Assembly (NCBI GenBank): GCA_026826555.1
Contig: JAKSZT010054324.1
Location: 5,927,063 to 5,991,062 of the forward strand
Reading direction: 5' to 3'
From: Tolypeutes matacus
Lineage: Eukaryota; Chordata; Mammalia; Cingulata; Chlamyphoridae
Length of the DNA: 64,000 bases
Position 1 is the first letter of the stretch, and each line of letters opens with the position of its first letter. Both the position numbers and the translations under genes were made by a program. Under the pieces are notes generated by a model. The model saw only the letters and a list, made by a program, of their open reading frames with translations. It was not told the DNA's origin and searched no databases. Below, in pieces: positions 35,691-46,834 of this stretch.

Positions 35691-36915
35691 AATGAATGAT
35701 GCAATGATGAGTGTGCTATTTAGCCATGAATTCTGGCCCTTTCCTTTGCAAGTTGTAATTTTTGATGTTTATATATTATCTCCACCGAATGCTGAAGAAT
35801 TCCATATTTTGATCTTGAAAACACAAGTTCCTAACTGGTGATCTAAAGACACCTCAGCAAGAGAAACAGAAAATGTCCCCTCTTCCTCCAAACCTGTATA
35901 AAAGCAATCACTGTCCTGGGTGAGAAAATGTCCCTTGCAAATGTTATTTTGAAAGATACCCAAATTTCTGAGGTCATTGGTCCTTTGACCTCTTTCTTAT
36001 GTCAGAGAATTTGGATGGTCAGACTTAGCTCCTAAAAATGCACATTTACTCTAGGAAATGTGGGCTTGTGTGTTTCCTTCAGTAATCCAGGGAAGGGTCA
36101 CTGTCCCTTCTCACTTCTCCCGCATACAATAAACTGATTACCTTGCCCACATGATTTCTTACTGAATGACCATGTGAGAGCCTATATCTTATTCAAATCA
36201 ACATAGTACATGAAGGAACCAAACCTCAATAACCAGGCTGGAGTAGAAACAGAAATAGGATTTAATATAAGTCTAGAATTTGCTTTTTATAACAATAAAT
36301 AAATGTGTGCTTGTAAGCACCAGGAAGCAGTGTTGTGTGGCCCTTGCAGGTTTGATATTCAACATGCATAAGACCCAGCTGGGCCCTTCCTCCTTCACTG
36401 GCTGAAGCATTGGCTGGGTGAAAAGGGCCTCTCCATCCTCTCCCAGAAGTGAAGGAATGGGGTGAGAATGGGTGAAGAAGCCTTCCCTCCTGGTCATTTC
36501 TGGTGTTAAGTGTTTGGTGCAGCCTGATAAAGGCTGGAGTAGGGTTAGGTGGATCGAGAACTCCTGGGAATGCCATGGGTGGGAGCCCATGACCCAAGGA
36601 AAACACAGTGTCCCCTAAGGTAGCAACTGGTCCATGGAAGTCCAGGTCAGCCTGTCAAGGGCCAGAGTCAAGCCTGGCAGCAGGATTTGTTCAGGGATGA
36701 ATCTAGAGTTGGGAGGAGGCCCAGGCTAGCTGTTTGGGAGGGAAGTACCAGCCTGGGTTATCCTAATATGGTTGCAGATGGCTAACCCACCCATTCAGCC
36801 AGATCCAGGAATGGTGACCCTGAGGCCAGCAGGCACCAAGACCAGTTAGCAGTTGCCCGTTGGTAATTTGAATTTCTTCTTCTTCCTTTTCAGAAGGCTT
36901 GAGAGGGCTCCGTTC
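35691..36915. other. Intergenic or intronic DNA, nothing recognised
   Basis: This is where the RasGEF catalytic exons of the RALGDS-like gene would be expected on the minus strand. I looked for the LAPTIRATVTQFN-like motif and found none. The minus-strand frames at 36262-36606 show no recognisable domain. Confidence 0.4.
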
Positions 36916-36919
36916 TTAC

Positions 36920-37312
36920 CTTTGGTCACCATGGGAGAGGTCTGCTTAGTAAGCTTTGGAGGGGAGACCAAGAGGTGAGCCTTCACTTCATTCAGCCCAT
37001 TCTCTGGGGTCTCAGGTGAGGAGCAGGAAGATCCTTGTGGTAGAAGGAGAGCTAGCACTGATTTAAGCTCAATGAGTGGCAGTGAGGGTGGCACCAAAAC
37101 TGCCTTCTGTTCTGCAGCTTGTGCCACAGCTCATGATATAGCAGGCACTAGCTCCAGAGCTGGCCCAGGTGCTGGATACGAAGGTGACAGTAGAGGTGGC
37201 AATAAAGCTACCTCAAGCTCTGGAACCGGTGCCACTGGTAGTGAAGTAACTGGCTCCAGCTCTATCACTGGCAATGACACAATCTCTGGAGGTGCCAGAA
37301 GTGACATTGACC
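36920..37312 (-). pseudogene. RALGDS-like exon segment: proline/leucine/glutamate-rich linker
   Basis: Minus-strand translation gives repeated P-x-L-E type runs (ELEPVTSLPVAPVPELEV), then ETPENGLNEVKAHLLVSPPKL. RalGDS proteins have a long P/E-rich linker ending in a similar ENGL-E-K-HLLVFPP-L stretch just before the RasGEF catalytic domain, so the match is specific. The segment ends AAAG at 36920 followed by a good splice donor (GTAAGAACG). One in-frame TGA falls at 37131-37133. The Ser/Gly-rich plus-strand frame at 37072-37335 is only its shadow. No acceptor was fixed upstream. With the stop, this looks like a decayed exon, though a sequencing error or a divergent paralogue is possible. Confidence 0.7.
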
Positions 37313-37629
37313 CACAAGGAAGCTATACTTGCTAGCCCTGGATCAGGAACTCACTCAGCATTCCAAGACTTGAGAACATGTGGGAGGTATTTGGCCTGGC
37401 ATGTGCTGACCTCCATGAGGACAGGGGGGTTGTGTCTGCTCTGCTGATTTCACAGCACTAGCACACAGTAAGAGTGTCATAAATATCTGATTGCTGAGGG
37501 GACAGAGTCTGTCCTCCTGCCTCAGCCTGCCCTGGGCCCTTGTGGTCTCTCAAACTGTGATTCATGGCATGTGAGGGTCTCTTCTTGCCACTGACACTGT
37601 GATCCCAAAAGGCATGGGCGCAACCGACC

Positions 37630-38289
37630 TGTAATAGTCAGTCAAAGGGGTACTGATGCAAAATACCAGAAATTGTTTGGTTTCTACTTGGGGTAGAAGC
37701 TTAAAGTCAAAAGACCCTAAAGAATCCAACTCAAGATACAATAAGAAGTACTTTCTCACATGTTGATGCAAGATGGCGGGCAATGTCTGGGAGGATTCAG
37801 TCCCCCTCCTCCTCCCTAGGCTCCATGGTCCTAGCTTCTTCCAGTCTCAGCTGCAGTTCTGGGACAAGTCTTGTCTCTCTCCTGGAACTCATTTCTCTCT
37901 GGGCTCAGCTGCTCTGTTCTCTCCACAAGGCCAGTGGTAAATTGTCAGGCAAATGACTCATCTCTCTTCCCGGGGCCTCTGCTGCGTCTAATGGAGCCTT
38001 CTCTCTGTCCTCACATACCTGCTACTCTGTGTGCTTACTTCCCAGGCTCCAGGATCAAAACTCTAACTTTCTCCTCTGCCATATTATTTTCTCAGTGAAT
38101 ACCTGCACACCAAGGGGAAGGGGACTCAACTTCCTACTGGTGTGGCCCAAAGTCTTAATCATAATTTAATCAAGAAGAGTGAAACCCCTGAATCCAATCC
38201 AATCTAATATGCCCAGAGGAACAGACCAGTTAACAAACATAATCCAATATCTATTTTTTGAAATTCCTAAACAATACCAAACTGCCACA
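37630..38289 (-). repeat. Xenarthran LTR-like repeat, copy E
   Basis: The plus strand begins TGTAATAGTCAGTCAAAGGGG and ends AATACCAAACTGCCACA. It lies in the interval between RALGDS-like segments, so it is an intronic insertion there. Flanks do not give a clean target duplication. Confidence 0.8.
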
Positions 38290-38759
38290 CCAGCAGCTAG
38301 ACTCACAGGACTGAGTAGGAAAGCCAATATGTGAGCTGCTTTCTCATAACACCTCCACATTTGGGTCTGTAGCTGGTGGTAGTGTGGAGGGGTAAACAGG
38401 GCTGGAGTGGGGCTGGAATAGGCTTGAAACCCCCAGGGTGCCTTCTGTACCCAGTGCCCCAGAAACCCTTCCACAGGTCTCTTTGAGTCCTGTCTTCCTG
38501 CAAGGCATTGACACCTGGCTTCTGCTCTCTACTAGGGATCATGAGAGGAACTCTAGGTTCTGCCCATTTGCTCCTATACTGGTCTAGGAGGAAGAAGCCC
38601 TTCTCTCCTCACCCAGAGTTCATTTTTTCAGACATTCCTGGCATCCTCCATCCCCATCACCAAAAGTGTGGTTATCTCTATATCTAGAGGAGACATTAGG
38701 GTGTCACATGTAACTTCCTGGGTGCACCTCTTGCTGATAATGTATAGTATTACTGTCTG

Positions 38760-38892
38760 ACTCCCCGACTAGAAGGGAAGCCCAGGAGTAGAGGAACTTT
38801 TCCAGCTTTGCTCAATGAAGTAGTCTTAAGTGCCTTAAAAAGTTCCTGCACATATTAGACACTAAATATATAATTGATGAATGAATGAGCCC
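38760..38892 (+). repeat. L2 LINE 3' terminal fragment
   Basis: GACTAGAAGGGAAGCCCAGGAG, TTCCTGCACATATTAGACACT and the tail TTGATGAATGAATGAG match the L2 3' end. Confidence 0.65.
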
Positions 38893-39303
38893 TGAGCTAC
38901 ACCATCCCGGATAATTGATTGGGCCTGGGGCTCCTCTATCAGCTCCCAGCAATCCAAGTTCATTTCATCAAGGACAAGGCCCACATAGATAGAATCTCCA
39001 ACCTCCTTTCAGTGGGAATACAGGTTTCCAAAGGTCACTTTGAAGCAGAGCTTCTTCATCTCGAGAGGAAATTGCTACATGTGGACAACTCCCTAGCAGC
39101 CACCTTTTCTTCAGAACCAGACATGGGGAATCACCTTCCATGTCTCAGCCTATTTTGTCCTGATGATGACACCAGAAAGTTGTTCCTGTTACCATCCCAC
39201 TTTTCAGAGGAGCAAACTGAGGCTAGAGGCTACAGTGACATTCCCCAGACACACAGCTCGTGGGTAGCAACACTGTAACTGTAGGGGAGGGGCAAGCATT
39301 CAC

Positions 39304-39496
39304 CTTTCTAACAGCTTGTCCAGGACCTGCCCGGTGGAGGTAAAGACCCTGTAAGTTGCCAGGAATATGTTTAGGTAAGCTCCATCACCCTCCGGGATGG
39401 CAGGCACCAAATGCTCCACAAGCTTTTCACACGTGCCTGCTTTGATGGTGTGCATTGGGCTTTTCCGTGCCCCTTCAGTGCCAACTTGTATCCACA
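39304..39496 (-). pseudogene. RALGDS-like exon: start of the RasGEF N-terminal (REM) domain
   Basis: The minus strand reads IKAGTCEKLVEHLVP and then YLNIFLATYRVFTSTGQVLD, against KAGTLEKLVEHLVPAF and IFLCTYRAFTTTQQVLD in RalGDS. The REM domain stabilises the RasGEF catalytic domain that loads Ral with GTP. Splice sites look sound: a pyrimidine-rich acceptor ending CCATTCCAG before 39496 and donor AAAG/GTGAATG after 39304. Length is 193 bp. When joined to the segment at 41077-41191 the reading frame stays open and in phase. Identity to RALGDS appears too low for a mammalian RALGDS orthologue, so a paralogue or relict duplicate is more likely. Confidence 0.8.
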
Positions 39497-40109
39497 CTGG
39501 AATGGGGCAGAGCAGCAGCACAGAATCAGCAGCTGCCCTGTGAGCCCCAAGAGCAGGGGAGGTGTAGACCTGCCTCCCCCAAGCCTTCCATAATTTGACA
39601 GGAGTGCTTCTAGCAGAAAAATGCTCCAGGCTCAAAAGTAGAATTGATGCAAGTCAAAAATTATTAGCTCATTTCTGTTATTCTGGTAGCTGGGGAACAG
39701 TAGGCCCTCCTTGTATCACTGTCTGGAAAGTGTATGGTCCCCACAAGTCCTCACAAACCATCCCCATTCCTGAAATGAGGAATCCTCAAGTAGTTGTTGA
39801 GAGTTACACAGGTCAAAACCCAGAACCATTCACGCTCGGGCCGCCTGATATTCCCTTTGTCCTATGGGAGGTATGGTCTGCTCCAGACATGGAGGGCAAG
39901 GGTCTGCTCACATCTCCTTCCTTCCCCACTTTGGAGGCAGTGCACAGAAAAGACTGAGATTATGAGAAACCTTTGATTTCAAAGCAACAGAGTTTTCTGT
40001 CATTTGCCTTAAAGGGAGTTCTGAGAACGTACAGCCATGGATATCCCTGCTCCAGCAAAGGGGCAAATGCCAGGAGTTTCCAGGTGGGTGAAAGACCCCT
40101 GCAGGTCTG

Positions 40110-40860
40110 AGGATCTGAACAGAAGCCTCAGAGAAGAGCAAACCCAAATGGCCAGTTGATGACTGGATAGGGCTCCACCTTTCACAGGACGATTGCAAAT
40201 CAAAGCAACCAAGCAGTTCTATTTGCCCCCCTGACAGCATATTGGCCAAAATGACAGAGAATGTTAACAGCTGGACTGGATGGATTCAAGGGAGCAGACA
40301 TGGTCAGGGACTATTGGTGGCAACTGAACCATGGCAACCTTTTGGAAGTTATTTGGCTCAGCCTATTAAATTTTCTTATGCATGTGTTTTACTAGCCATC
40401 TCATTCCTGGGAGTCTATCCTGAGAGGTGGGGAGGGGGAGCAGGACATTTGGACACACGAAAGATGTTCCCTGCAGCTGAAACAGACCCAGAAAGGAATC
40501 CCTTCAAGATCTGAGAGCAGGGAGCAGCTGAACAGCAGCCTCCATTCTGGACTATTACACAGCAGACTCAGGCCACAATTCCAGGCCTGGAAACGTCAAA
40601 AGGATGTGATATATGAGTGTGCAATTTGCACAGGAACTTATGTCATAGAGTGAATTCCCTTTCCTTTTGAGTCAAAACCACCCTCTAGAACATGAAGATC
40701 TGTATGGCTTAGAGAAGGACAGGCCAACTGACTACTCCAGGGAACACATGGGTTTGGTGATTGACAATAAAAACAGCAACAAAATGCAAATGTGCTCATG
40801 GTTTAACTTGAAGTGAAAACAATATTGTCATTTCTTCTCAGATGCTCCTAGGAATGTGTG
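40110..40860 (+). repeat. Old L1 3' part, sense
   Basis: GCATATTGGCCAAAATGACAG, GGCAACCTTTTGGAAGTTAT, CATTCCTGGGAGTCTATCCTG and TGGACTATTACACAGCAG follow the end of L1 ORF2 in an old L1M copy. It lies between two RALGDS-like exon segments. Confidence 0.6.
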
Positions 40861-41076
40861 AAATATGACTTTCCACCTGGGCAAGAACAAGGCTGTGTGG
40901 AGTGGTGGGGTGGGTGAAGGGTGGAGGCCCAGATGCCTTTGGGAGTGGGAGTGTGGGCCACTCAGATGGCAAAGCCATGGGAGGGTTCCCAGGGAAGTCA
41001 CCAGGGTGGGATCCAGGCCCTCTGGCCCATACCAGCTGTCTCAGGACTCTGGTGTGGAGACCTGCCACACCTGCAC

Positions 41077-41191
41077 CTGCCTGGACACAGCACTGGCCAG
41101 AGTTGGAGCCATGAGGCCCTTGCACCTTGTACAGAGATACAGTATAGAACACACCCTCAAGCAGCTCCTTGCTGATCACCTGCACAGAGCT
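41077..41191 (-). pseudogene. RALGDS-like exon: N-terminal segment
   Basis: The minus strand gives SSVQVISKELLEGVFYTVSL followed by YKVQGPHG, against STQEIGEELINGVIYSISL and RKVQLHHG in RalGDS. An acceptor (TGTTTGCAG) precedes 41191 and a donor (GCAG/GTGCAG) follows 41077. That makes 115 bp, the length expected for this RalGDS exon. It ends one base into a codon, and the exon at 39304-39496 begins two bases into one, so phase is preserved. No upstream first exon was found. Confidence 0.75.
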
Positions 41192-42049
41192 CTGCAAACA
41201 CAGTGCCCAGCAGCTGGGTAAGAGGTTTCAAGAGGCTATCAGGCATTCGCCACAGGCGGAGTGCCCCATGTTACCTCTGTGACCCAGATCAAGCTCAGAT
41301 GGGTATCTTCACACAGCTGCAGCCCAGCTGGAAGGGAGATGTCAGCTTTTGGGTCCGAGATTAACATTTAGAACAATGGTTGCCTTAGCCACCACTATTT
41401 GCCTTCCCACCAGTCATCTATGACCTGAGATGTAAACATGAAAGGCCCACCAGGTTTCCAACCCTGATAACCTTTTCTCCTTCCCAGGATGGCCATTCCT
41501 GATGCCTCCCACACCCTGAAAAGAGGGTGGGATTTGGAGCTGCCTAGGCAAGATAACTGTGGTAGCCTCTCCTGAATGGAGAGGTAACACTGGGCCACCC
41601 TGTGTTACCTTTGGAAACCTCCTGGCCAATGGCTAGTGGCTTCATGGTTGAAGGCTAAGCCATCATCTACATCGAAGAAAAAGGTTCTCATTGCCAGTTT
41701 TTGTGAGGGTAGAACCTCAGGACCTAGGAATGCAGCAGGAGAACTTGTTGCTCTCTTGAGTGTCTCCAGCTAAGTGAGCTGGGTAGGGGACTGTCTGTAG
41801 AATCAGGGTGCCTGGCTACCAAGGTTCTAAGGTCTGTTGGGCTCTATCTCCAAAGAAATGAGGTCACCATCTTGAGTCCCCTTACCTGACACCTCTCAAT
41901 GGATAAGACCTGCATGAAGGCCCCTCAAGACTGCTTACCACACATCCTCCTCAACACAGGCATCCTATTAACTGGACACAGTTTCGCAAGCATATCCCTC
42001 CCCACAGCTCCCTGGGAAGGCCTGGGTGCAGACAGGGTCCCTAGCATAA

Positions 42050-42560
42050 AGAAAGAGAGCTGGATACAAATCCATCTACTCGTTACCAGTTTTGTGATCC
42101 TGGTCTTGCCATTGTACCTCTCAGTGCCCGCAGTCTCACCACCTACACAATAGAGACCATTTTAGCTTCTGCTTTCTGGGTCATCAAGTGTATATGAAAT
42201 AATAACTGTAAAAACCATGGGCTGGTGTCACAATAGCTAACAATAGTCAGAGATGGAAGAATTTTAAGAAGGGGTGTTTTATAATGTGAAATAACACACA
42301 CTAACAACAGGGCTGGGTGCTGACTGCATGATATTGGGAAAGTCAATTTCCTTCTTGGTCTCATTTCTTGGTATGCACCATGAAGAAGTTAAAATTAAAT
42401 GAAATTCATATACGATCACTCTCTGGCATAAGACCTTCCAATGACTTCCCATTACAATTAGAATCAGACCCAAATGGGTCAAATTGGCTGATGTTGTAGA
42501 CACCAAAAACTAGATCAAGCTGACCCCAGAGTCCAAGCTTTGTAGACAACCCTGAGGAGG
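42050..42560 (+). repeat. MIR fragments and an adjoining old repeat
   Basis: 42060-42170 follows a MIR (ATACAAATCCATCTACTCG, CCAGTTTTGTGATCCTGGTC, CACCTACACAATAGAGACC). 42300-42400 is a second one (CTGACTGCATGATATTGGG). 42410-42530 reads ACCTTCCAATGACTTCCCATT and is a different old mammal-wide repeat. Confidence 0.5.
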
Positions 42561-42743
42561 TGTTCTCAGCACAATCTTGAAGACAAATCCAACGTGGATA
42601 GGTGGGTTAGGGGAAGGGCAATGCAGGCAGGGAATAAAGGGGGCTCTGGGATGGGCAAAGGCTTGGCCTGCTCTCAGAGTGAAGAAGGTTCCAGTGAGGC
42701 TGGAACATGAGGTGGATGGAACATGCTGGGGAGCATGTTGTGA

Positions 42744-42767
42744 AAAAAAAAAAAAAAAAAAAAAAAG
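42744..42767. repeat. Poly-A tract
   Basis: A run of about 23 A residues. No retroposon body was identified upstream. Confidence 0.85.
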
Positions 42768-43189
42768 TCATGTGGAGGAGTTGGAGCGCCATAAGTTTGG
42801 AGTGATCAAGGGGTCACAATCCAGGCTGTCTCATCACAGCCTTAGCAACACAGAGCTGGAGGAAGCTTAGTGGGTACATGTCCACCTCTACCCAAGACCA
42901 GATCCCTGCACATCAGCCATGGGTGTGGAGGCCTGTCTCAATGTCTTCCTTTGCACAGTGTGGATGCTATGGCATCATCTACCTCCTCCCAGGGTCGGAA
43001 TGCCAGCTGGAAGGCCCAGAGCTGACTACTTGTCAAAGAAGATGTTCAGGAAAGTTGGTGCCCAGACAGGGCTCCCAGCCCTAATGTCACTTATTCCTCA
43101 TACCTGGGTTAAGATGTATAGCATGAACCGCTCAATGACCAACAGCTCATGTTGGTACTAGGAATGATACCTAAGCCTCTTTTCTTTCA

Positions 43190-43560
43190 CCTGTCTCACA
43201 TTCATACAGTTATTCACCTAACATTTAGAGAATGCCTTCCATGTGTCCAGCCACATGGGAGAGTGCTTTGGGCATTGCCTGTGTCTTCTTGCAGCTTACA
43301 AGTGGGAGGGGTAGAGATGGTATATCAATATTGCAAATGCTGACATAGAGATGAGGAGGAGTTCTCATGAGAACACAGAAAGGCGCCCTATCCATAGAGT
43401 GTACGAATCCAAGTAAAGTTTCTGGAGGAGGTGGTGCTAGATGCATCAATGTGACTTGTAAAGTGGTAGGATAGACATGGTGAGAATAGCATGCCTGACT
43501 GGTGGGCAGCATGAACAAAGTGTTCTGCAGCAGGTCTTAGAGGTTGCATGATGACTACAA
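43190..43560 (+). repeat. Ancient mammal-wide interspersed repeat
   Basis: TTATTCACCTAACATTTAGAG followed by TTCCATGTGTCCAGCCACATG is the same kind of start as at 5868 and 50648. Later blocks (GTTCTGCAGCAGGTCTTAGAG) fit the same old family. Name uncertain. Confidence 0.4.
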
Positions 43561-45650
43561 AGGAGGGGAACAATATCAAGATTAAGATTCAAGGACCCCT
43601 TGAAAGGGGGGAGCTGCAGGAATTTTTATGAGTTATTTATAGTCATTAAAGTGGTACCTGCCAAAAGACTTAAGCTTCAGAGACCACAAAACATTGATCT
43701 GATCTGGTAAGACTGAAACCTGTGATTTTACAAACTTCTGACCTGATCCTCTGGGGGCAGGGGCTTAAGTCTCCCAGCTTGGATACTGCCCCATCCACTC
43801 CCAACACTGCTTACTTCTTCTTTTTCAGGCCCCTAAACCCAAGCCCAGACACTTTATATCTTCCCAGTGTTGAGAGCAAATTTGAGTTGGTAAGAACTGA
43901 GCTAAATATTGAAGTACTTGATTAAGACAATAAGCCAAAATGAAAGTAATAAATCTTTAAGCCTGTTGTGTAAGCCAGAGGCTAAATGGAAAAATCCCTA
44001 GTTCCCCTACTGTTTCATTTTTCCATATGGACAGTGCTTGGTGGGGGTCAGACAGATGGACCAGTACAGAGGAGGGGAATCATCTCACTGCTGGTGGATC
44101 AGTGAACCAAAAGGCTCCTGCCATTTTGTGGACTAGGGAGGGAAAAGAGGGAAGGATGAGGTGTGGACAAGAACTGAGTGCTGATTTCCAGTTGAGAAAG
44201 TGTGCTTTCAAGGTTCTCCTCTGACCCCATATGGAGGTCTCAGCTTTGCCAGGGGTGTTCAGGTGAGTGGGGTCCTGCCAGTTCCAAGGTGGCCAGAGGC
44301 GTCACCTCTCCCTACCCTCCAGCCCCCTTCCACTGGAAAAGGTGAACCTTTCCCAAGGGTGCAGGCACAAAGCAAATAAGCCCTAACCCCTACCCTATCT
44401 CTGCCAGCCAGGCTGATGGAACCACCTTGTGGGCCTTTGAAATCCCTCTGTTTCAAGGCTTATGTGGCTCCGCTCCTACGTCCTCTATCCTAGGCTCTCA
44501 TCTCCACCTGCTGGGCCATGACAGGGCTGAGGTTAGCCCCCAGGCACATTCATTAAGCACTCAGAGAGGAATAGACAAAAGACCCCAGAGCTCTCCAGCT
44601 GATGGGTGCTGCTTCCTTTCACACAGGTGAAAGGAAGCCAGCACTTTTCCACTTTACCCAGTCCCCAGGAGGAACAGAGGTAAATCTTCCAGGCTGCTGT
44701 TTAGCTTAGGATTGGAGTCATTTTACCCCTCAACCCCACTGGAAGTTTGTGTAATTGATAGCCAGGCTGTCTGTATGCCCTGCACCTGATAGAGCAGACC
44801 CTCAAATGTGAGGTTGAAAAAGCCCTGGGTTAGGATCCTAGCACACACTCCTTTGTTGACACCTGCTTGTGTTTCCCTTACAAAGGCAGTGGCCAGTTCA
44901 AAGGCCTAGGGCTCCCCATGGGGTGCAGGTGGGAGTTGAAACCAGGGAATGCCTAACCTTGTCCATTTCAAAGTTGTCCACTTTTGCCTTGGGGTCTCAA
45001 AGTTCACTGGACCCCTCCAGTCAGATGAAGCGATCTGGATGCCTTTCATATTTGTACACTAGAAGTGTACCTTTGAGGGCCATATGCAACAAAAGTGGGG
45101 ACTGAAGTTGAATTTCACGCCTGTTGAGTAGCCATGGAAAGTGCCCAGAACCTTCCAGCTTTACCCTGAAGGGGTCTTCCTTGGGAGGCCTGCCTGGGCC
45201 CTGCCCACTGTAACCTCTGGTCTCTTCTCCTCCTGCCTGGCTATTCTTTTTTTTTTTCTTTTTTTTAAGGGTAGGAAAGGGCATATAGAGTTTATTAAGA
45301 AACAAGAAAAGAGATAAGTACACAATCCGAGATATAGATGGGACAGGATGAGTTGCACACTTAGGGCCCCAGGTTAGACCTTAGCCTGACCATTCTTGGT
45401 CCTCATTACTGTGTGATCTTTGTGTTCTCCTCCTGTGTGCACAGTCCTTTACAGTGTTCAAAGGCTTCCCCTCAACCCATTTCTGGTGGGATTCTCCTGA
45501 CACACCGAGAGGTTGGCAGGCCAGGGCTGGTCCCCACTTATGACTCAGAAAAGTGAGGTCCTAGTTCAGGTTGGCAAAGCTAGGATGTCGTGGCTGCAGG
45601 TCTGTGTCTAGCCCATGCTCTGCTGTCAGCTCCTTAGGCACTGGGCATTC
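43561..45650. other. Gene-poor DNA between the RALGDS-like and GT6 remnants
   Basis: Moderately GC-rich. A minus-strand frame at 45021-45323 contains GTLLVYKYERHPDRFI but matches no family I recognise. No feature is called. Confidence 0.35.
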
Positions 45651-45654
45651 TTGT

Positions 45655-46236
45655 CCAATGAGGAAAAAGTTCATCAGCTTCAGGCCGGGTAGCAGGGACT
45701 CTCTGTCACCACAGGTGTACTTGGGGACAGCACTATGGAGGCATGTGAGAGATGAAATAAAGGTTCAAGTGGCTCTCTTCCTGTCAGGAAGCCATTGCTT
45801 GATGGCTTTGTCTTACAGGATGACCATGTGGCAGTCCCTGGTTAACTTGTACATGCTGTCCACCTGCCCACCAAGATTGCCCCACCATAGGAGAAGTTCT
45901 GTCTTCCCAACTGACTGCTGCGAAGTGGATGGAAACAAAAGTGTGCTCATAAGGGAAATGCTGGCAGGATACTGCAGAGTATACCAGGAGAAAGGCTTCC
46001 ACCAAGGCCTCCAATTCCATGGGGTTCTGGAACACCAAGCACATCAAGGCAGAAGAAGTAAGCCCTCTCCTGGGGCACCCTCTTCATGATGTGCTGGCAA
46101 TGGATTCCAAGAGATATGTGGGGCACTCCTCCCAACAGGGGTGACCCTGGGTGGAGATGATGCTGAGGAACCCAGCAAGAGCTGGGAGTGGCTGCAGGGA
46201 CAGCCATGAAGATGTACCTGTTCCACCGGTATCCCT
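45655..46236 (-). pseudogene. GT6 glycosyltransferase pseudogene (GBGT1-like), catalytic exon
   Basis: Pieces of a GT6 catalytic domain (ABO, GGTA1, GBGT1 family: Golgi enzymes adding alpha-1,3-linked Gal or GalNAc) appear in order across shifting minus-strand frames: GYRWNRYIF, LSIISTQGHPCWEE, QHIMKRVPQERAYFFCLDV, then AFLLVYSAVSCQHFPYE, NFSYGGAILVG, GGQVDSMYKLTRDCHMVIL and a VLSP/KYTCGDR join. GBGT1 has GYRVHYYIF, IQGHSHWEE, YLFCLDVD, QQFPYE, DFYYGGAVFGG and RGCHMAIL at these places. There are several frameshifts and a TAA at 45813-45815. The DVD metal-binding motif is destroyed by a deletion right after CLDV (about 46040). The first part of the family's last exon is missing. It cannot encode an enzyme. 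Confidence 0.8.
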
Positions 46237-46694
46237 GATGGATGTGGGGTTAGGGGGAAGAGGGGAGAAGTGAGGGGAGGTCCAGTGAGCATGGCAAGCT
46301 CATGAGAGAGGAGGGGAGAAAGGATCCTAAGCCCGAGTCAGCTCTTCTGTTCTCCCATCTCCCTGTGGCCTGTCATGAACCTTCATTTATGTGTCTTTTT
46401 ATGAGTATTTGTGTTCCTTTAAACTTGCCTCGTCTGTGCAGGGGAACCAGAAAGGGTAGTAAGAGAACAAGGGGCCTCCTGCTGCTCCATCCCCTGAGTT
46501 GGCACCCCTGCCTCCCACCACCTCTTTCCAGGCCAGGGTCAACCCCTTTCCTCCAGTAAGCCCCCTTCCCAGCTGCTCAGTACCTGGTTAGAGATTCCAT
46601 GGTGTCCAGCCTTGGTACTGCTCAGGCTCTTTCCTTCAACTGCTATGTCTCAGGAGGAAGCCCCTGCTTCACCAACTGCCTGAGATTCACCTCC

Positions 46695-46830
46695 TTACAG
46701 GGAAAACTGAGAGTCTGACAGTCAGGTACAGTGGTTGATACACATGCTACAGAATGTGAGGGTGGAAGGTACCCTCAAAGATGATTGGGCCAATCAGAGC
46801 ATGACTGGCAAACAAGAATGACCAGTGGTA
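46695..46830 (-). pseudogene. GT6 glycosyltransferase pseudogene, preceding exon
   Basis: The minus strand reads IGPIIFEGTFHPHIL, a stop (TAG at 46747-46749), then HVYQPLYLTV and SVFPV. GBGT1 has LAPIVSEGTFNPELL, HIYQPLNLTI and VTVFAV there. A donor-like CCTGTAAGG follows at about 46699. It lies about 460 bp upstream of the catalytic exon on the same strand, as expected for the exon before it. An exon-intron layout, not a retrocopy, means the gene decayed in place. Confidence 0.75.
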
Positions 46831-46834
46831 AGAG

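Noticed and set aside
37072..37335. Ser/Gly/Thr-rich 87-codon plus-strand frame
   Set aside because: It is the shadow of the RALGDS-like P/E-rich exon on the minus strand.
42878..43161. Possible exon on the minus strand ending ERFMLYILTQ before a GTATGAGG donor-like site
   Set aside because: Other frames in the same stretch contain stops, and I could not tie it to RALGDS or any other family.
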